In this document: piece by piece, positions 9,645-21,700 of the stretch | Layout of the letters: the number at the start of each line of letters is the position of its first letter | Position numbering within the stretch: position 1 is the first letter of the stretch | Assembly (NCBI GenBank): GCA_963969395.1 | Contig: OZ017800.1 | Span: 12,866,479-12,930,478 of the forward strand | Direction of reading: 5' to 3' | Length of the DNA stretch: 64,000 nt | Source of the DNA: Pseudoscleropodium purum | Taxonomy: Eukaryota; Streptophyta; Bryopsida; Hypnales; Brachytheciaceae | Program-made: the position numbers and the translations under genes | Notes under the pieces: generated by a model | The model's database searches: none | Told to the model about the DNA's origin: nothing | The model's input: only the letters and a program-made list of their open reading frames with translations

Positions 9645-10992
9645 GTTGCCTTACTGGAAGGTAATGTTGTCTTCAGACGTTGGTAATATGTGTCAAATTA
9701 AGTATTGAAGACTTTCTAGAGTTCAATTCTAATTTCCACGAACAAGTTAATGCAGTTTACTGATCTAGTGGCCTATTGTCAAACCACTTTAGATTGTCTG
9801 TCTATGGTATTGGCCTACAAACTATGCATATAAAGAACTTGTTAATTAAGGTGCCGATGTTCCAGTGTGGTGGTCACAGACTACAAGTACAATAATGAGA
9901 CAATATGATAGGTGTTACTTAGTTGTGAGGTGGACAGTAGTGACTTAGTAGTGACTCTCTTTCAACTGTGTCTGTCCTACTAATTAGTCATTTCTCAGAC
10001 GTGCCATAGTCATGCAGTGAAATTATAGTTATTCATTGTTCCAGCGCAGACAACAATTCACGATTGAATTCTTATACCGTCTCCTGAGTGCATGCAGAAA
10101 TTGCTTACTCGCTACACTTTGGATGTCATGCATTGCGAAATGAACTTGGCAAAGAACTTTTTGAAAACCATCACTGGGAAGAAAGACACTATGAAAGTAA
10201 GGCGGGACTTATAGAGGCGGAATATACGACCGCATTTGTGGCTAACTGCGCACCCGAGGAATCCAATGAAGATGGTGAAACTTGCAGCACCATATGTATT
10301 GAGAGATGCAGAGCTTGAAGTATTCTTAACGTGCATTGAGTCTTTGAAGACACCAACAAGCTATTCCTCCGACTTGGGCAAGCACTTATGTAAGAAAAAC
10401 TTTGGTGAACTGAAGTCTCATGATTATCATGTCTTAATGCAACAAATATTACCATTGGCTTTGAGAGGTTTGATGGAACCAGGTCCCAGGATGGCTATCA
10501 TGAGGATGAGTAAGGTTTTCAGAAGAATTTGTATTAAATCCCGCTGAATTCTCTTCCTTGGAAGCCGATGTGGCGGAGACCATGGCTTTGTTGGAGATGG
10601 AATTCCCACCATCATTCTTTGACATAATGACACACCACCCATATCATTTGGTTCAAGAGCTGGACTTATGTGGTCCAATCAGTGCAAGGTGGATGTACCC
10701 AATAGAACGATACATGAAAACACTGAAAAATCATGTGAGGAATTTGGCTCGCCCTAAAGCATGTATGGCTGAGGGATACCTCAAAGATGAATGCATTGGA
10801 TTTGTAACAGAGTACCTACAGAGCTTTCAGTTCACAAAGAGGCGTGTCTGGGATGCTGACGAAGAGTATGGCGATGCAGAGGAGGTGCTACAGGGCGGAG
10901 GAAGACCGTACATGATGACTCCTGCACTCCAGGATGTGGCACATCAGTACGTTTTGGCCAATGTGTCTTGTTTGCAGCAATATTATTTGTAA
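9645..10992 (+). pseudogene. tnp2 transposase C-terminal part and DUF4218
   Basis: Continuation of the transposase interrupted by copy C. Exon end LPYWK reaches 9660; GTAATG starts an intron that ends in CATGCAG at 10097; the next exon reads KLLTRYTLDVMHCEMN, a hallmark tnp2 block (LDVMH.E.N), then a TAG at 10212-10214, then KLAAPYVLRDAELEVF and ELKSHDYHVLMQQILPLA. A TGA at 10545 is bypassed by a one-base shift into EFSSLEADVAETMALLEMEF and DUF4218 (FPPSFFDIMTHHPYHLVQEL, GPISARWMYPIERYMKTLK, RPKACMAEGYLKDECI) ending at 10992. Family assignment rests on these well-known blocks. One stop and one frameshift make it non-functional. Confidence 0.85.
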
Positions 10993-11341
10993 ATAGACCG
11001 TATACCTTATTTTTTTTCTATGCATATGTACGTTAGGCACAGATGTACTAGTTTTTTTATTTTATTTTCTATGTCTTCCAATGGAAAAGAATGTGCAATA
11101 CCAAGATGAACAATGCTGAAATACTCTATGTTAGTAGCAATGACAAAGTCAAGTGCGAGTTGTTGTGTAGTCAACTGTGAGTCACAGCTAGTCATTGGAT
11201 GACAGCTCTTACTATAAAATGACTAAGTGCAGTTGTAACCGAGTCATTGATCAGAAGAAACCACTGATCACCTAAACCGTGAACTCCTTTTGCTGTAGTT
11301 GAAATCTTGTAGGAAGTAGTCTCTATTTTGAGTTCTATGTA
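10993..11341. other. Spacer or intron between DUF4218 and DUF4216 parts
   Basis: AT-rich noncoding sequence with a T-rich run near 11010-11070 and AGTCATTGGATGACAGC-like motifs near 11190 typical of this CACTA element. It may be an intron of the transposase gene, but no clear splice pair was identified. Confidence 0.4.
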
Positions 11342-12102
11342 TTGGAGGTTCACATTTCTACCTTCAACTATAGGAATTGGAAGGCCGAAGTTCAGCAAGA
11401 TGCGACTATTCCAGCATTTGAGGACTGGCTCCCGAATGTAGTACAGAACTCGGCATTCGATGTGACAAACCCTGACGACAAGGATCGATTGATGCTCATC
11501 AGAAAACCATCACAGAAGGCAGCAAGATATACGAAGATGAAATCATTTGGTAGCCATTTCAGAGTAGATGATGGAGATACACATCGTTTCCAAACATATA
11601 ATTCCGGAGTAGCTTCGGTTTTTGAAGTACCAACTACAGATGCAACGGATGTGTCCGTGAACTACGTCGGAGTTCTAAAGGACATATTGAAGCTTGACTA
11701 TGGGCCACTGCATACACCAATCATTCTTTTCCGATGCCAATGGATGAAGACTATAGATAATAGAGGCAATGCAACGTATGTCCGCGATGATGCTGGCTTT
11801 TTGATGGTCAACTTCAAGCAAAAACTACCACGCATGTCGGAGCCCTTTATTTTTTCCAACCAAGCAACACAAGTCTTCTTCTCTGATGTGCCACAGAAAC
11901 CAGGATGGAAAATAGTTTTGCAAAAAGAAGCACGAGCTAAAAGGGAGGTGTTGATAGTCCTAATGTATTCATAAGTACCATTGTAGAAACTCCTGGTCTT
12001 ACAGCTCCAGAAGTGGTGTCAACACCTTCACAAGTACCGTCTCTAATTGGGGCCATTGATTTGTCACCTGAGGACAATTTGTTAGCACATGCAATATACT
12101 AG
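11342..12102 (+). pseudogene. DUF4216-containing C-terminal part of the CACTA protein
   Basis: DUF4216 accompanies tnp2 in plant CACTA elements; its function is not known. The frame carries FRVDDGDTHRFQTYNSGV, the signature VNYVGVLKDILKLDY, a strand pattern LFRCQWM, and EPFIFSNQATQVFFSDVPQK followed by PGWKIVL, all in the order expected for the domain. It ends at 11974 in TAA, but the next frame continues as VDSPNVFISTIVETPG to a TAG at 12100, so one base has probably been lost near 11950. This would be the natural C-terminus of the CACTA protein. Confidence 0.8.
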
Positions 12103-12676
12103 GTTGATGAGCATTCTTTTTCTCTAGGAATTATGCTCACACCCTTCCATTTGCCTTACACAGCAAAATGAAAGAGGTCTTCCACATGTGGATGACTATA
12201 ATTTTGTTTCAGTGCATGTGAGTTTTTTTGAAATTCATTTTCAAGACCGTAGGATGCCTTGATTTCCACTAATTTCATGGGAAAGAATATAATTTCAAGT
12301 TTGAGTATGTTGACTGTGGACGTCACAGTCATCTCCTAGTACAGATCAGTCATTCCTTAGTAGGAAGAAGTCATTCATGCAGGCAAAACACAGTCATTAA
12401 CGGACTACCATACAACTGAGTATGTCAACCAAAAGTCATCATCCGCCCACGTCATGCCATTGAACAATGCGCTCACCGAAAACCAGCGGATGAACGCACT
12501 ATTTGGTCATAGTTCCAACAGTCTTCATCCCTACGTCTGCAAAATGACTATAAAATGACTACCTTACAAAAACGTCGTGTAAAATGTGAAATAACAGAAC
12601 TCTAGTCATAGTGTAGTCATTTAGGACATCCAGTCATACTTTAGTCGGTTGTGCCGGACAGATTTTTCTTGTAGTG
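12103..12676 (+). repeat. CACTA 1 3' subterminal repeats and right terminus
   Basis: From about 12300 the sequence has many GTCATT/AATGACT motifs in both orientations (CAGTCATCTCC, CAGTCATTCC, AAGTCATTC, CAGTCATTAACGG, AAAATGACTATAAAATGACT). It ends in TTTTTCTTGTAGTG at 12676, the inverse of CACTACAAGAAAAA. The first 200 bp after the coding region are plain AT-rich 3' sequence. CACTA elements need such terminal plus subterminal sites for excision. Confidence 0.85.
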
Positions 12677-13223
12677 TTTGCTGACCAATTCGTACGTGTG
12701 CAGATAAAGGGACAGAAGCGAGAGGCCTGACCAAGAACTACATCAGCAACAGCCAAAAAAGCTTCCCTTCTAGCCTCAAAATTAGTAAGTTCAACCTTCT
12801 AATTGTAGTTCCATAGTAGACTACGATGTATTGTAGATGTTGGCTCTTTTGTCATGATTTACAAGTGGTTGACAAATTTGCTCTACGTCCATGGTGGTAA
12901 AATGGAATTGTTGGGGCTCCATTTCATGAAGTTCAATTGAATGTGAGAGTGGGTCATTTTGCTGTAGTTGGTTCAAAGATCTTCATATTACTTCTAGTCC
13001 ATGAAGGGTACCCATGGCATTTTCACCTATCTGCCCGAAGTGGCTGTATCTAGTATGCTCTATGGACTCGTAGTCACAAGGAAGTAATGAAGAAGTCCTT
13101 TTCAGCGACAAGTAAATGAGAACTCATTTTCTAGTCACATCGCAGTCATGTCCAAGACAGATGCGAGTCATCCTACAGTAGAACTGTATGTGGAATGACT
13201 TTGATGTATTATTTGCGTTGTGC
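12677..13223. other. CACTA 2 interior remnant left of copy D
   Basis: Mostly noncoding. It begins with a short open piece (FADQFVRVQIKGQKREA) directly after the CACTA 1 terminus, followed by GTCATT-bearing sequence (AGTCATGTCC and AGTCATCCTAC near 13145-13170). It ends in TGTGC (13219-13223), the left target duplication of copy D. Confidence 0.45.
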
Positions 13224-16200
13224 TGTCGCAGCTTAAAATTTTGATTTTCTTAGTATGCACCAAAATAGGAACGGAAACTAGTCATTAGGGAACCAGATCC
13301 GATTAGGTGGAGAAGGAAAACTCAAAATTAGCACGGAACGTGAAGTAGTGGGCCTCTTGGATCTAATCCAGTCAGGAGTAACTAACGACGGAAACGGAAT
13401 GCAACACGGATTAGGTCTAGGACCGGATTATGATGGTGAACCGGATTCATGATGATCAAACTGGAAAGGGTCCAGAGACTATATAAGGAGGAGCCTTCAT
13501 TGTTGCACCCCCTTTTAGAAACTCGAGCTTGAGCGTGCGTGGTCGAGTTTTCACGTTTGTGTGCTGTAGGCTTTGATTCCGGTTGAGATCGGAGAGAGAA
13601 CGTGAGGAACGGGACGTGCGGCTAGGAGAGAGTGAGATAGATTGAAGGGGGAATGCCGCCGCTACGTAGGTCTAGACCAGCAAGTCCCTCTAGAGGCGAG
13701 GTAAAGCTCCGGAAAGTCATTCCGGTTATTCCCTCCACAGAGCCGGAAAAGTCTCAACTCATGGAGGATCTCACCTCTATGGTTGCCTAGGGTTTGCCAA
13801 GAAACCCTAGGGTTTTAGGGAGGAGAGAATGGTCAAGGAACTCCTCGGAAAACTGTCCAACCAGTTTGACAACACCGTGAGAGGAACTCCCATCCGCTGG
13901 AACGAGGGAATGTGGAGAGGTGTTTACGGTTTCCGGGCAGGAGGGTTAGGAATGGCAAACCGGAAGGATGAGTTGGTCCGAGGCAAGTTCCAGGGGGCCG
14001 TCAACCCGAAGGACGGATACGCGGTCGAGGATTGCGTGGATGACCGACACCGTCGGCTTCTGCAGTTCTTGGTTCCGGTCCTTCACCCAGAAAAGCCGAC
14101 CAGGGTGACGATCACCCTTGGCAACACCATTTTCGGTGCCCTCAGTGGTACCCGGAAAGTGGACTGGGCACGGATCATTTCCGATCTCGTGACCCAGCTC
14201 GTTAGTAGAGTTGGGAAGAAGAGGGCCAGTCCAGTGTGCCCTTACCTCTTCCACCTCTATCGGGAAAACCAAGTCCTCATCGACGCGGAGGAGAAGGTGT
14301 AGAGGACTCAAGAAGTCCTCCTGAAGTATGGGGAGTCGGAAACGGATGACGAGGCCGAGTCCAATTCCGGTTCAGACCGGGAGTCGAGCGAGGAAGAGGA
14401 GGAGCCGATGCCGCCCATCAAGTGACAGAAGTTGACGCCTCCAAACAAGCGCGGGACGCCTCCCGGTCACGACAGACCGGCCCCGGAAGAGAGACCGGAA
14501 GCCGAGAAGACCGTTTCCGGGGAAGACCCGGAAATGCAAGATCCGTTCAACGGTCTTATCAACCTCCTCTGCAACATCAGGGCGGATTGGGAGGTCAAGC
14601 ACAGGACGCTTTCGGCAATCGGAAAGTTGGTAGATGCGCCACCGGACAGTAAGTTGGCGGAACAGGTGGCGGAGTGCATCACCAATCCGGAAGAGACCCG
14701 GAAACAGGAAGCGGAGATCCGCCGATTGCAGGAGGAGGTGGACACCCTGAAGGCAACTCTCTTTGCCTATCGGGAAGACGTGACGGCCACCCGGGAGATG
14801 GCGGAGGAGACTCGGAAGATAGCTGAGCAGATCAAGGCCATCCTGGGAGATACCGGAATGGCCGCCGCCAAAGCGAAGCTCTTCGACGAGAAGATCCACG
14901 AAGAGAAGAAACTATCCGGTTCCCGGATGGTCCGGATTCTCACCGACTTTGCTGAGCAGGTGGAGACGGCGATGATGGAGGGACGGAAGGCTGCGGACCG
15001 GATTGAGGAAAGCAGCCGGAAGCTGACTGGAGCAACGTGCTCCAAGGGGATACACCTCTCGGACCTCTCGCTACCGGATTCCTTTCCGGATGCGACCGTT
15101 TCGAAGGGTGGGAAGGATTGGACTCCCGAGTCCAAGAAGTCAGCACGGACTGAGAATCCGGGCATGAGACTGGATATTACAATCGACCTGGAGTCTTCAC
15201 CCGGATCTAACCCTGGGGAGGGGGAACGGAACCAGAACTTGAGTGAAGTCTTCGAGGAGCTGGTTCCGGAGAGCGGAAGCCCGACAATAGGATCTAGGGT
15301 TGTAGAGTAGATAGGATTTTGATTTCAGTTAGGAGTAGGAGCGGATCCGGATCCGGATCCGGCTCAACAGTATTAGGTTAGCCGGAAGTTAGATTAGGTT
15401 GGCGGCGGACCCCCACGGGTTTTCCGCTTCTTTTTGTGCTTTTAGGGTTTTTACCCTTTGTATATTAATCGGTTCCTGCAATGGGAACTGGGAGTCTTCA
15501 TTTTGCAAATTTCTTGTACCTTTCTCTTCTCCTCATTGTGTGTCTCTCTCCAGCGCGACAAGATTGTATGATGTAGAATTAGGATAGTACGAGCCGGTTT
15601 GCGAGTGATTTCTCCCCTTGGTGTTTCTTTTCCGATCCAAGGTGCATGTGAGTAGGTATCTAAGAGTTGGGAGTGAACTTAGTTCCTCAGCACGTCTAGA
15701 GTTTGAGATTCCGGGTGAGAAAGTCGTTGTTAGGCTAGGCAGGTAGGGAGGGATTCCTTAGCTGCGCTAGAACTCCCGGGTGGGAAATCTGGTCGAGTGT
15801 CCGATTTCCTGTGAGGTCTTATCGCCTTAGTTGGTAAACGGAAGAACTTTAGTTGATGTTGGAACGGACGAGTACACTTGTTACCACCTGTCTTCGCACG
15901 AATCGGAAGTAGCATCAAGGTCATTGTAGTATGAGAGGGTCGAGTGTGAGGTCTTTGAGTGACCTACAACCCGGATTGCTATCTGGGTTGTTGTGAAGGA
16001 CCAAACCGGATCCGGATTAGCTTAGGAGTTTAGGAAGTAGGACAGTGGGTCTTCAGCCACTATAAGTCACGGAAGGAGTGGTGGGCCTACCACTCTCAAA
16101 TGTAAGCGGTGACCCCTCTGATGGTGAAACAAAGGCAAAACCAAACCGGATAGGATTACGGATACATGATGACCATCCGGACCGGATTGGTCAGGATGGA

Positions 16201-16491
16201 TTTCCAGGACCGGAAGTTGTAAGATCCTGGGATTTGGATATTTGCACAGATCGGATAGTTAGTAAGATCGGAAGAAGGAGTAATCCGGTCTATAGTTATC
16301 CGGTGTGGTGGTATTTCTAGTTCTAGATCTATGACCGGAAAGTAAGATTGGGATACTGACTGAGCTTAACTGCTTAATAGAGCTAGATACTTCACAGGAT
16401 CTCGTGGGTTCGATCTTTAGAGTCACTTAGTTATACTCTAGAGCGATTTTTGTGAGTATAATGGGGAATTGACCTGCCCTGTGCTGCGACA
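13224..16491 (+). mobile_element. Gene-carrying TG...CA element, copy D, full length with decayed gene
   Basis: This 3268-bp unit runs from TGTCGCAGC to GCTGCGACA and lies between direct repeats TGTGC at 13219-13223 and 16492-16496. The leader keeps ACTATATAAGG near 13479. The 3' tail is nearly identical to that of copy B, so B and D form one subfamily, while copy C differs from them throughout. Like the others it has no end-to-end direct repeats and no RT. Confidence 0.9.
13653..15310 (+). pseudogene. Element-encoded protein, copy D, frameshift and two stops
   Basis: Homologue of the intact gene at 6798-8456. From the shared ATG at 13653 the frame loses one G near 13780 (copies A and C have ATGGGTTGC, here ATGGTTGC). 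It then carries TAG at 14300-14302, where A and C have TGG, and TGA at 14423-14425, where A and C have CGA. From there it stays open to 15310. The acidic tract, basic patch and coiled-coil region are retained. Without the missing base its length equals that of copy C. Decay is slight, consistent with recent insertion. Confidence 0.82.
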
Positions 16492-16518
16492 TGTGCCTTG
16501 ATGTATGTTTTCTAATCA

Positions 16519-16776
16519 GTGGCCTGCTTGTTGTATTGCTACGGAGACGAAGTATTTCTTTTGAATCCACGAGTGCACAAGCAAAAAGTGGCAGTGGGTA
16601 AGATTAGTGGATTACTGGGGAAACATAAATACCATTGGAATGACATTCCCGAAACGTGGTTCAAGGTAGACGTCTATGATATTTTGCAGGGTGAAGTGGC
16701 ACTCATGTTTCCTAATGCCCAAGCTGACCAGGAAGTTATCAAAGATGTGAAAGGGTTATGTACCATATGGAGCTAG
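16519..16776 (+). pseudogene. Exon remnant of a CACTA 2 protein
   Basis: An open stretch follows a good splice acceptor (TTTTCTAATCAG ending at 16519). It reads VFLLNPRVHKQKVAVGKI, then HWNDIPETWFKVDVYDIL and ends in TIWS. The pattern (a hydrophobic start, 'NP...KVA.G.I', then a conserved 'W..V.VY.IL') is like the accessory protein domains that plant CACTA elements carry besides tnp2, possibly the DUF8039 type. That name is from memory and uncertain. It starts without an ATG, so it is an internal exon; copy D sits in the intron just upstream. Confidence 0.45.
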
Positions 16777-17079
16777 AAGTACCTAAAGATGACAATGTGA
16801 GGTGGCTTTTCACACTCTGTTGTTTGACATTGTGTACATATAGGCTTCTATTTTTCTATACAGTCTTCCGTGATGAACGGAGTACTCTGAATGCACCTTT
16901 TTTTTGCACTGAAGGCCTTTCTTTTTTATTGGGCCCCTTCCCTATTGCATTGGAAAAGGATTGTGGAATGCATGAGGTCTAGTTTCTTAAATCCATCATG
17001 TCACCGGTCATGGCTTTCTTTGCATTCACCATACGAGAGTGCTAGAGTGTTAAGGGCTACATAGATGTGTTAAGGGATG
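16777..17079. other. CACTA 2 noncoding stretch
   Basis: AT-rich, with several short open pieces that look random. Nothing beyond CACTA 3' noncoding sequence is visible. Confidence 0.35.
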
Positions 17080-18007
17080 AATTAGATTAGAAAGCAGAGG
17101 TAGCCCTCCATTGAAAACATAATTGCATCGCATATATAAGTGAGTAATGACTAATAGGAGCCTTGTTAGGAATAGAGAAGAGAGAAAATGACATGGAAAT
17201 TACTAGGAAATGACTATTCCTGAGATTGCATGGATGCTTTAACAAAATCGGCTAACTTTAGAATGACTCTCAGGTGACTAGAAGCGAGCAGAGTATGAAT
17301 AACTCTATAAGAACTACAGAATGACTCGTACCGTCACCACGTGTTAGCCAACATTGCATCTAGCATATGCAAATGACAACCTACAAATAACTCTACTGTG
17401 GCTCACAAATGACTCGTTAATCAACTACGTGTGAACAAGGATATTTGTTATCCCCCTAAACCGACTACAAAATAACTCCACAATGACTCGCAAATAAATC
17501 ATCACATCACCATGTATCAGCAACCAAGAAATTTTCCATACTCGCAGAATGACTCTAAAAGAACTCACCCTAAACTTAAAAATGACTTCAAGAAATTACC
17601 ACGCAAATCATCTGGAGCACTTTTCGTGATTGCAGAATGGCTTTGAAATAGCTACAGAAGGTGCTAACGTGTGAATCCATATCCACTTGCCAATGACTCC
17701 ATGGTGACTCCAGAGTGACTCCAAAATTGCTTACATCATGCCGCTTCTCCAAAATTTTGGAGTGGAATGGGCAACTACCCACACTTTCTGAACCAATTGC
17801 TTGAAAATCACAAGTGCCACGTAGACCCTATCATCCCTTTTTCATCCAAGATGGTGATAATACACTGCCAGTCACTGCAGTCATTGCAGTCACACACTCG
17901 TCCACAATGACTACAGGTCCGGAAGTCACGATGCAGTCAAAAATGTCCTAAATGACTATTGTGCAATCATTTATCGCAGTCATTTATTCACTGTTTTTTT
18001 TGTAGTG
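17080..18007 (+). repeat. CACTA 2 subterminal AATGACT array and right terminus
   Basis: More than fifteen copies of AATGACT or one-base variants (AATAACT, AATGGCT, GGTGACT) occur between about 17140 and 17720, often as AGAATGACTC, spaced roughly 20-60 bp. A second cluster in the opposite orientation (CAGTCA...) lies at 17870-17990. The end TTTTTTTTGTAGTG is at 17994-18007. Such arrays are the binding zone of CACTA transposition proteins. Confidence 0.75.
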
Positions 18008-21000
18008 TAAATAAAATGTTAATTTTACTTTGATTTTAAAAACGTTATCAAAATTTTATAATGGATAATTGCTTTGACTTTCCACATTTGTTAACTTTGT
18101 GGTTTTAGCTGTCCACATTTGTTTGGGTTTTGACTTTTCACACTTGGAATCGGAAATGCTAGGAAAAAAACTTAATCCGTTGGACATGGATAAGGAGGTG
18201 AATATGGTGAAGGCTTCAAAGGCACGTTTATATAGAACTTGCCCATATATGCAACAAATTATCATCATTTAAGATGATGATTTTGCTAACTTAGATCATA
18301 TTTCTAACATTCTTGATATTCATAGAGAGATTTCCATTGAATCTAATGAGCTAGCATTTGAGCAACAAACTATAGAAGGTATAAATGAAAAAGATTTGGA
18401 GACATTAGCAATTCAAATTTTAAAGACATTGAGCTTTCTAAAATCCACTCTACTTAAGTAGTTGGGCATTGGAAGTTAGCATGTGTACAACAGTTGGCCA
18501 CTAGTAGGCCATTAGAATTGTATTCTTGGAAGTTAGCATGTGTACACCAACTAACAATGTGTATAGCAATTCCATTGGGATACCACCTAAATTGTATAGT
18601 AGTAGCATAAGTAGTTCTAGGTTGCAAGCTTAGCCAAGGTGGTAGTAGCACCTATTTCATACCCTCTTTCACTTTTAGATTTTCATTTTTTTTATACACA
18701 TTGTATCAACATTGAAGTAGTGTTGAACCAATGTAAATTGCATCAATTTGATATTTTTTCATGATGAGACATTGCCTCAATGTTGAGGTTGTATTAAACT
18801 AATATTGCTTGAAACAACATTAAAGCAATACTAATAAATTAAACATTGAATTAATACAAAAATCATACTTTGACAAGTTAAGTTTCATCAATTTTGGTTT
18901 GGTATTGATTCAATATTCGAACAAAGTACCATTGAAACAATAATTTTTCAACCTTGAGATAGTAACAAACACTATGAATGCAATCAGTCACTTGTTTCAA
19001 CATCAAAACATCATTCGTTCAAGGTGCCTTGTTATTTGAGATGTAGTTGATTAGTGATTACCACAATTTTTAGATGAATTGTATGTGGTATTAGGGTTGA
19101 TTGATTTGAGCATAAATCAATATTAGCCCGATGTTTGTATGTAGGTTAAGTTCTAATCTTGTGTGTACATTGAAAAAATTGATCCTAATCAAAATGCCAA
19201 AATAATATCTGAAATAACATATAGATAATTCTTTAATTACAACCTTTAATTTATGTTATCTTCAAATTGGTCCAGTCAATTCTTCTTTTCATAGAACCAA
19301 TTTAATCACACCAAATGCAAAATGTGTATCAAATTCGTAAACTACATCAAATCAATTTAGTATGCAAGAAGTATGAAGTTGAGATTTAATATTGTGAGCT
19401 CCCATTGTCACTTGGGACTCACTGTTTTTTGTTTTTTTGTTTTTTCTTATTTTGCGTGTAGTTTTATATACAAAAAGCCCCCAAAAGAGTGTAAAACCTA
19501 AATGAGTATGTCATGTGCCATTATAAATATTTGATTCTGAATACAATATTTTCCTAAATTAAAATCAATTTTTGCATGTAAATAGGATAAAAAACCATAA
19601 ACAATACAAATTATAATTAGTGAGTAGAAATTATCCAATTACCTAAAACTACCATGGATATGACAAAACTTTGCTAAAATTGATCCAATAAAACCTGGTA
19701 AAAATCCTAAAAACTAGTTTACGGATAGGTTTCAATTTCCAGTTAGTTTTCACTTTTCGTAGAAACCTTAATTGTTAGCCTATAGCTTGAAGAAACTTTC
19801 AACACAACTTTCAACAAATTAATGAAGGATATCTATGGTTGAAGGATGGTGTTATAGAGCTGAAAGCATAATAAGAACTCAACAACAAAGTTGCTTTGTC
19901 AAGATTCTTCTTCATGTGAAAGATTCTCTTGAATCCAATAATTAGGGGAAGTTGCAAAAATTAATTCTCCCTCAACAATTGTGTAGAGCCAAAAGATGGA
20001 CTTACACATTTTTTTTGGAATTTAATGAGAGATTTCACAAAAAAATTGGAATTTTTTTATTACTCAAAAGATGACTTTCCAAACAATCAACCGTTTTAAC
20101 CTCCAACAAAAAATTCCTAAAAATTATCCAAATTGTGGTAAAATCTTACTAAAAATTAGAATGGATTTTTTTATATTAATAAGACACTTCAGTAAATTTC
20201 AAGACATTCCGATAGCTAGAAGATCTAAAATTGGCAAGATTCTCCCAAGACTTGCAAATTTGGAAAATACAATGGAATTGAATAGTGTATCAAGAGCGTA
20301 TGAAGTCGGAATGGTGCCCAAATTAAATCTTTTTTTATTCCTTCATACCTACTTTAGAACCCAAGATAGTTACTTTTTTTAGAAAAATCAACCTCCAAAA
20401 GGTGAGTTTTTATTCCTTTGGGGTAGTAAGTTGATGCTAGCTTTGGATGGATTTTTAGCATACGGGGCGTGGATTCATCCTAACTAAAAATGGTCTTCTG
20501 AATCCAATGGCCCACTTTGTTTGTGATTTGGAGTTAATCTTCAAAAATTTTAAATTGATCCAACGAAGAAAGCTAAAATTGATAAATTGGGATTAAAATT
20601 CCAAATGATACAATTACCACAAGGAATGAGATGAGGTGGGTGCCCGTGAAAGGATATTCTAACACATTGATCCATTTGTATGTACTTTTTGGCTATTTTA
20701 AGCCAAAATTTTAAATATGTGCATTTAGGAGTATTTCATGCTTCAATTGTTGTTGTTTTGGAGCTTACTTTGAAGAACTTGGGGTTCCTTCAATAGTTGC
20801 TAATATTTGCGAGTGTTGCAATTTGTGACACTAATTTGTATTTAATTTTGTACATTTGCAAGTGTAGCAATTTGTGATACTAATTTGTTTGAGTTTATTT
20901 TTGTTGTACAAATTCTAGAGCTTATCCCTCATCATACTTTGACAATGCCACTGTGGGGGCTTCTAATTGCATGTTTTTTAACAAATTTGTACTACTAACT

Positions 21001-21360
21001 TCTTTGTCTACTAATTACATGTGTGATTTTTAGTTTGTGCTAACAATTTGTGTACTAACATGCATGTAGTATTTCGTTAAGTAACTACTAGTAACTTTGA
21101 TTTGAAAAAGTTGTCTTTTGGCCTTGAATTTGAGCCATTGGCAAAGTTTTGACTTCGTAGGAAGAGATTTGGAGAGAATTTAGTGTGTTTTTAAAAATCA
21201 TGGAAAAACTTTGATTCCATAATCTTTTTTTTCTTTAGCAATCCAAGACAAGACCACACTTGTGGCAAAGAAATTCTCAAACCATAGAACTATTTGTCGG
21301 TACATTTATCAAAAATTAGTTTGTTAGGAAAAAAATAAATCCAAAAAAAATCCCTCTTTT
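18008..21360. other. AT-rich intergenic sequence without genes
   Basis: No convincing coding region. Small features: an approximately 60-bp duplication near 18470-18560 (GGAAGTTAGCATGTGTACA twice), degenerate repeats of an ACATTGAA/CAATATT type at 18680-18960, and a duplicated TGCAATTTGTGACACTAAT-like block at 20800-20890. These look like old repeat decay. Confidence 0.5.
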
Positions 21361-21700
21361 GTAGCACCCAAAGTTATTTTTTGTTCCCCGAGGAGACCAA
21401 ATCTCTAGAAAAAAACACCCTAAGGCAATTAAATCCCCAAGAAAAAAATTTAGGAGTACCCCGAGGTGATAAAATTCCCAAGGCCAAAAAAACACCTTGG
21501 ACCATCACTACTTTGGGGTGGCCAAGGCCAAGCCAAGGGTTGCCCCACCATTTAGGAGGTAGGGGATTGTCAGCTCTAGCTTGGGCTAATAGGAGACTCC
21601 CCACCCAAGCAAGGACAACATGCTCCCCATCCGCCCAAGCAAGGCTATGAGGCTCCCTACCTTGACAAGGTCTCTCCAAACTAATAGGAAATCTTTAGTT
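21361..21700. other. GC-richer island, unrecognised
   Basis: About 340 bp clearly richer in G+C than the surroundings, with repeated ACCCCGAGG and CCAAGG/CCAAGC words and an imperfect ~80-bp duplication. It is open on both strands (21381-21650 plus, 21374-21679 minus), which points to composition rather than a gene. I do not recognise it. Confidence 0.35.

Larger units (their letters stand above)
2527..12676 (+). mobile_element. CACTA (En/Spm) transposon 1, 3' complete, interrupted by copies B and C
   Basis: Pieces at 2527-2639, 4289-6334 and 9640-12676 join into one plant CACTA element on the plus strand. Its right end TTTTTCTTGTAGTG (12661-12676) is the inverse of the classic CACTACAAGAAAAA terminus. 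Subterminal GTCATT/AATGAC motifs are dense at 4290-4400 and 12300-12660. The interior codes for a tnp2-type transposase with its transposase-associated N-terminal domain, DUF4218 and DUF4216. The left terminus is not in the window. All coding parts are broken (stops at 4766, 6222 and 10212; frameshifts near 5455, 10545 and 11950), so the element is not autonomous. Confidence 0.85.
12677..18007 (+). mobile_element. CACTA transposon 2, 3' part, interrupted by copy D
   Basis: Pieces at 12677-13223 and 16492-18007 flank copy D and share CACTA-type subterminal motifs. The right end TTTTTTTTGTAGTG at 18007 is the inverse of CACTACAAAAAAAA. The left end is outside the window or was overwritten; CACTA 1 may be inserted in this element, since its right terminus abuts it at 12676/12677. 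A short coding remnant survives at 16519-16776. Relative age order suggested by nesting: CACTA 2, then CACTA 1, then the TG...CA units. Confidence 0.65.

Noticed and set aside
21374..21679. Open frames on both strands in the GC-richer island
   Set aside because: Open on both strands with repetitive Pro/Gly/Lys words; explained by composition and local duplication.
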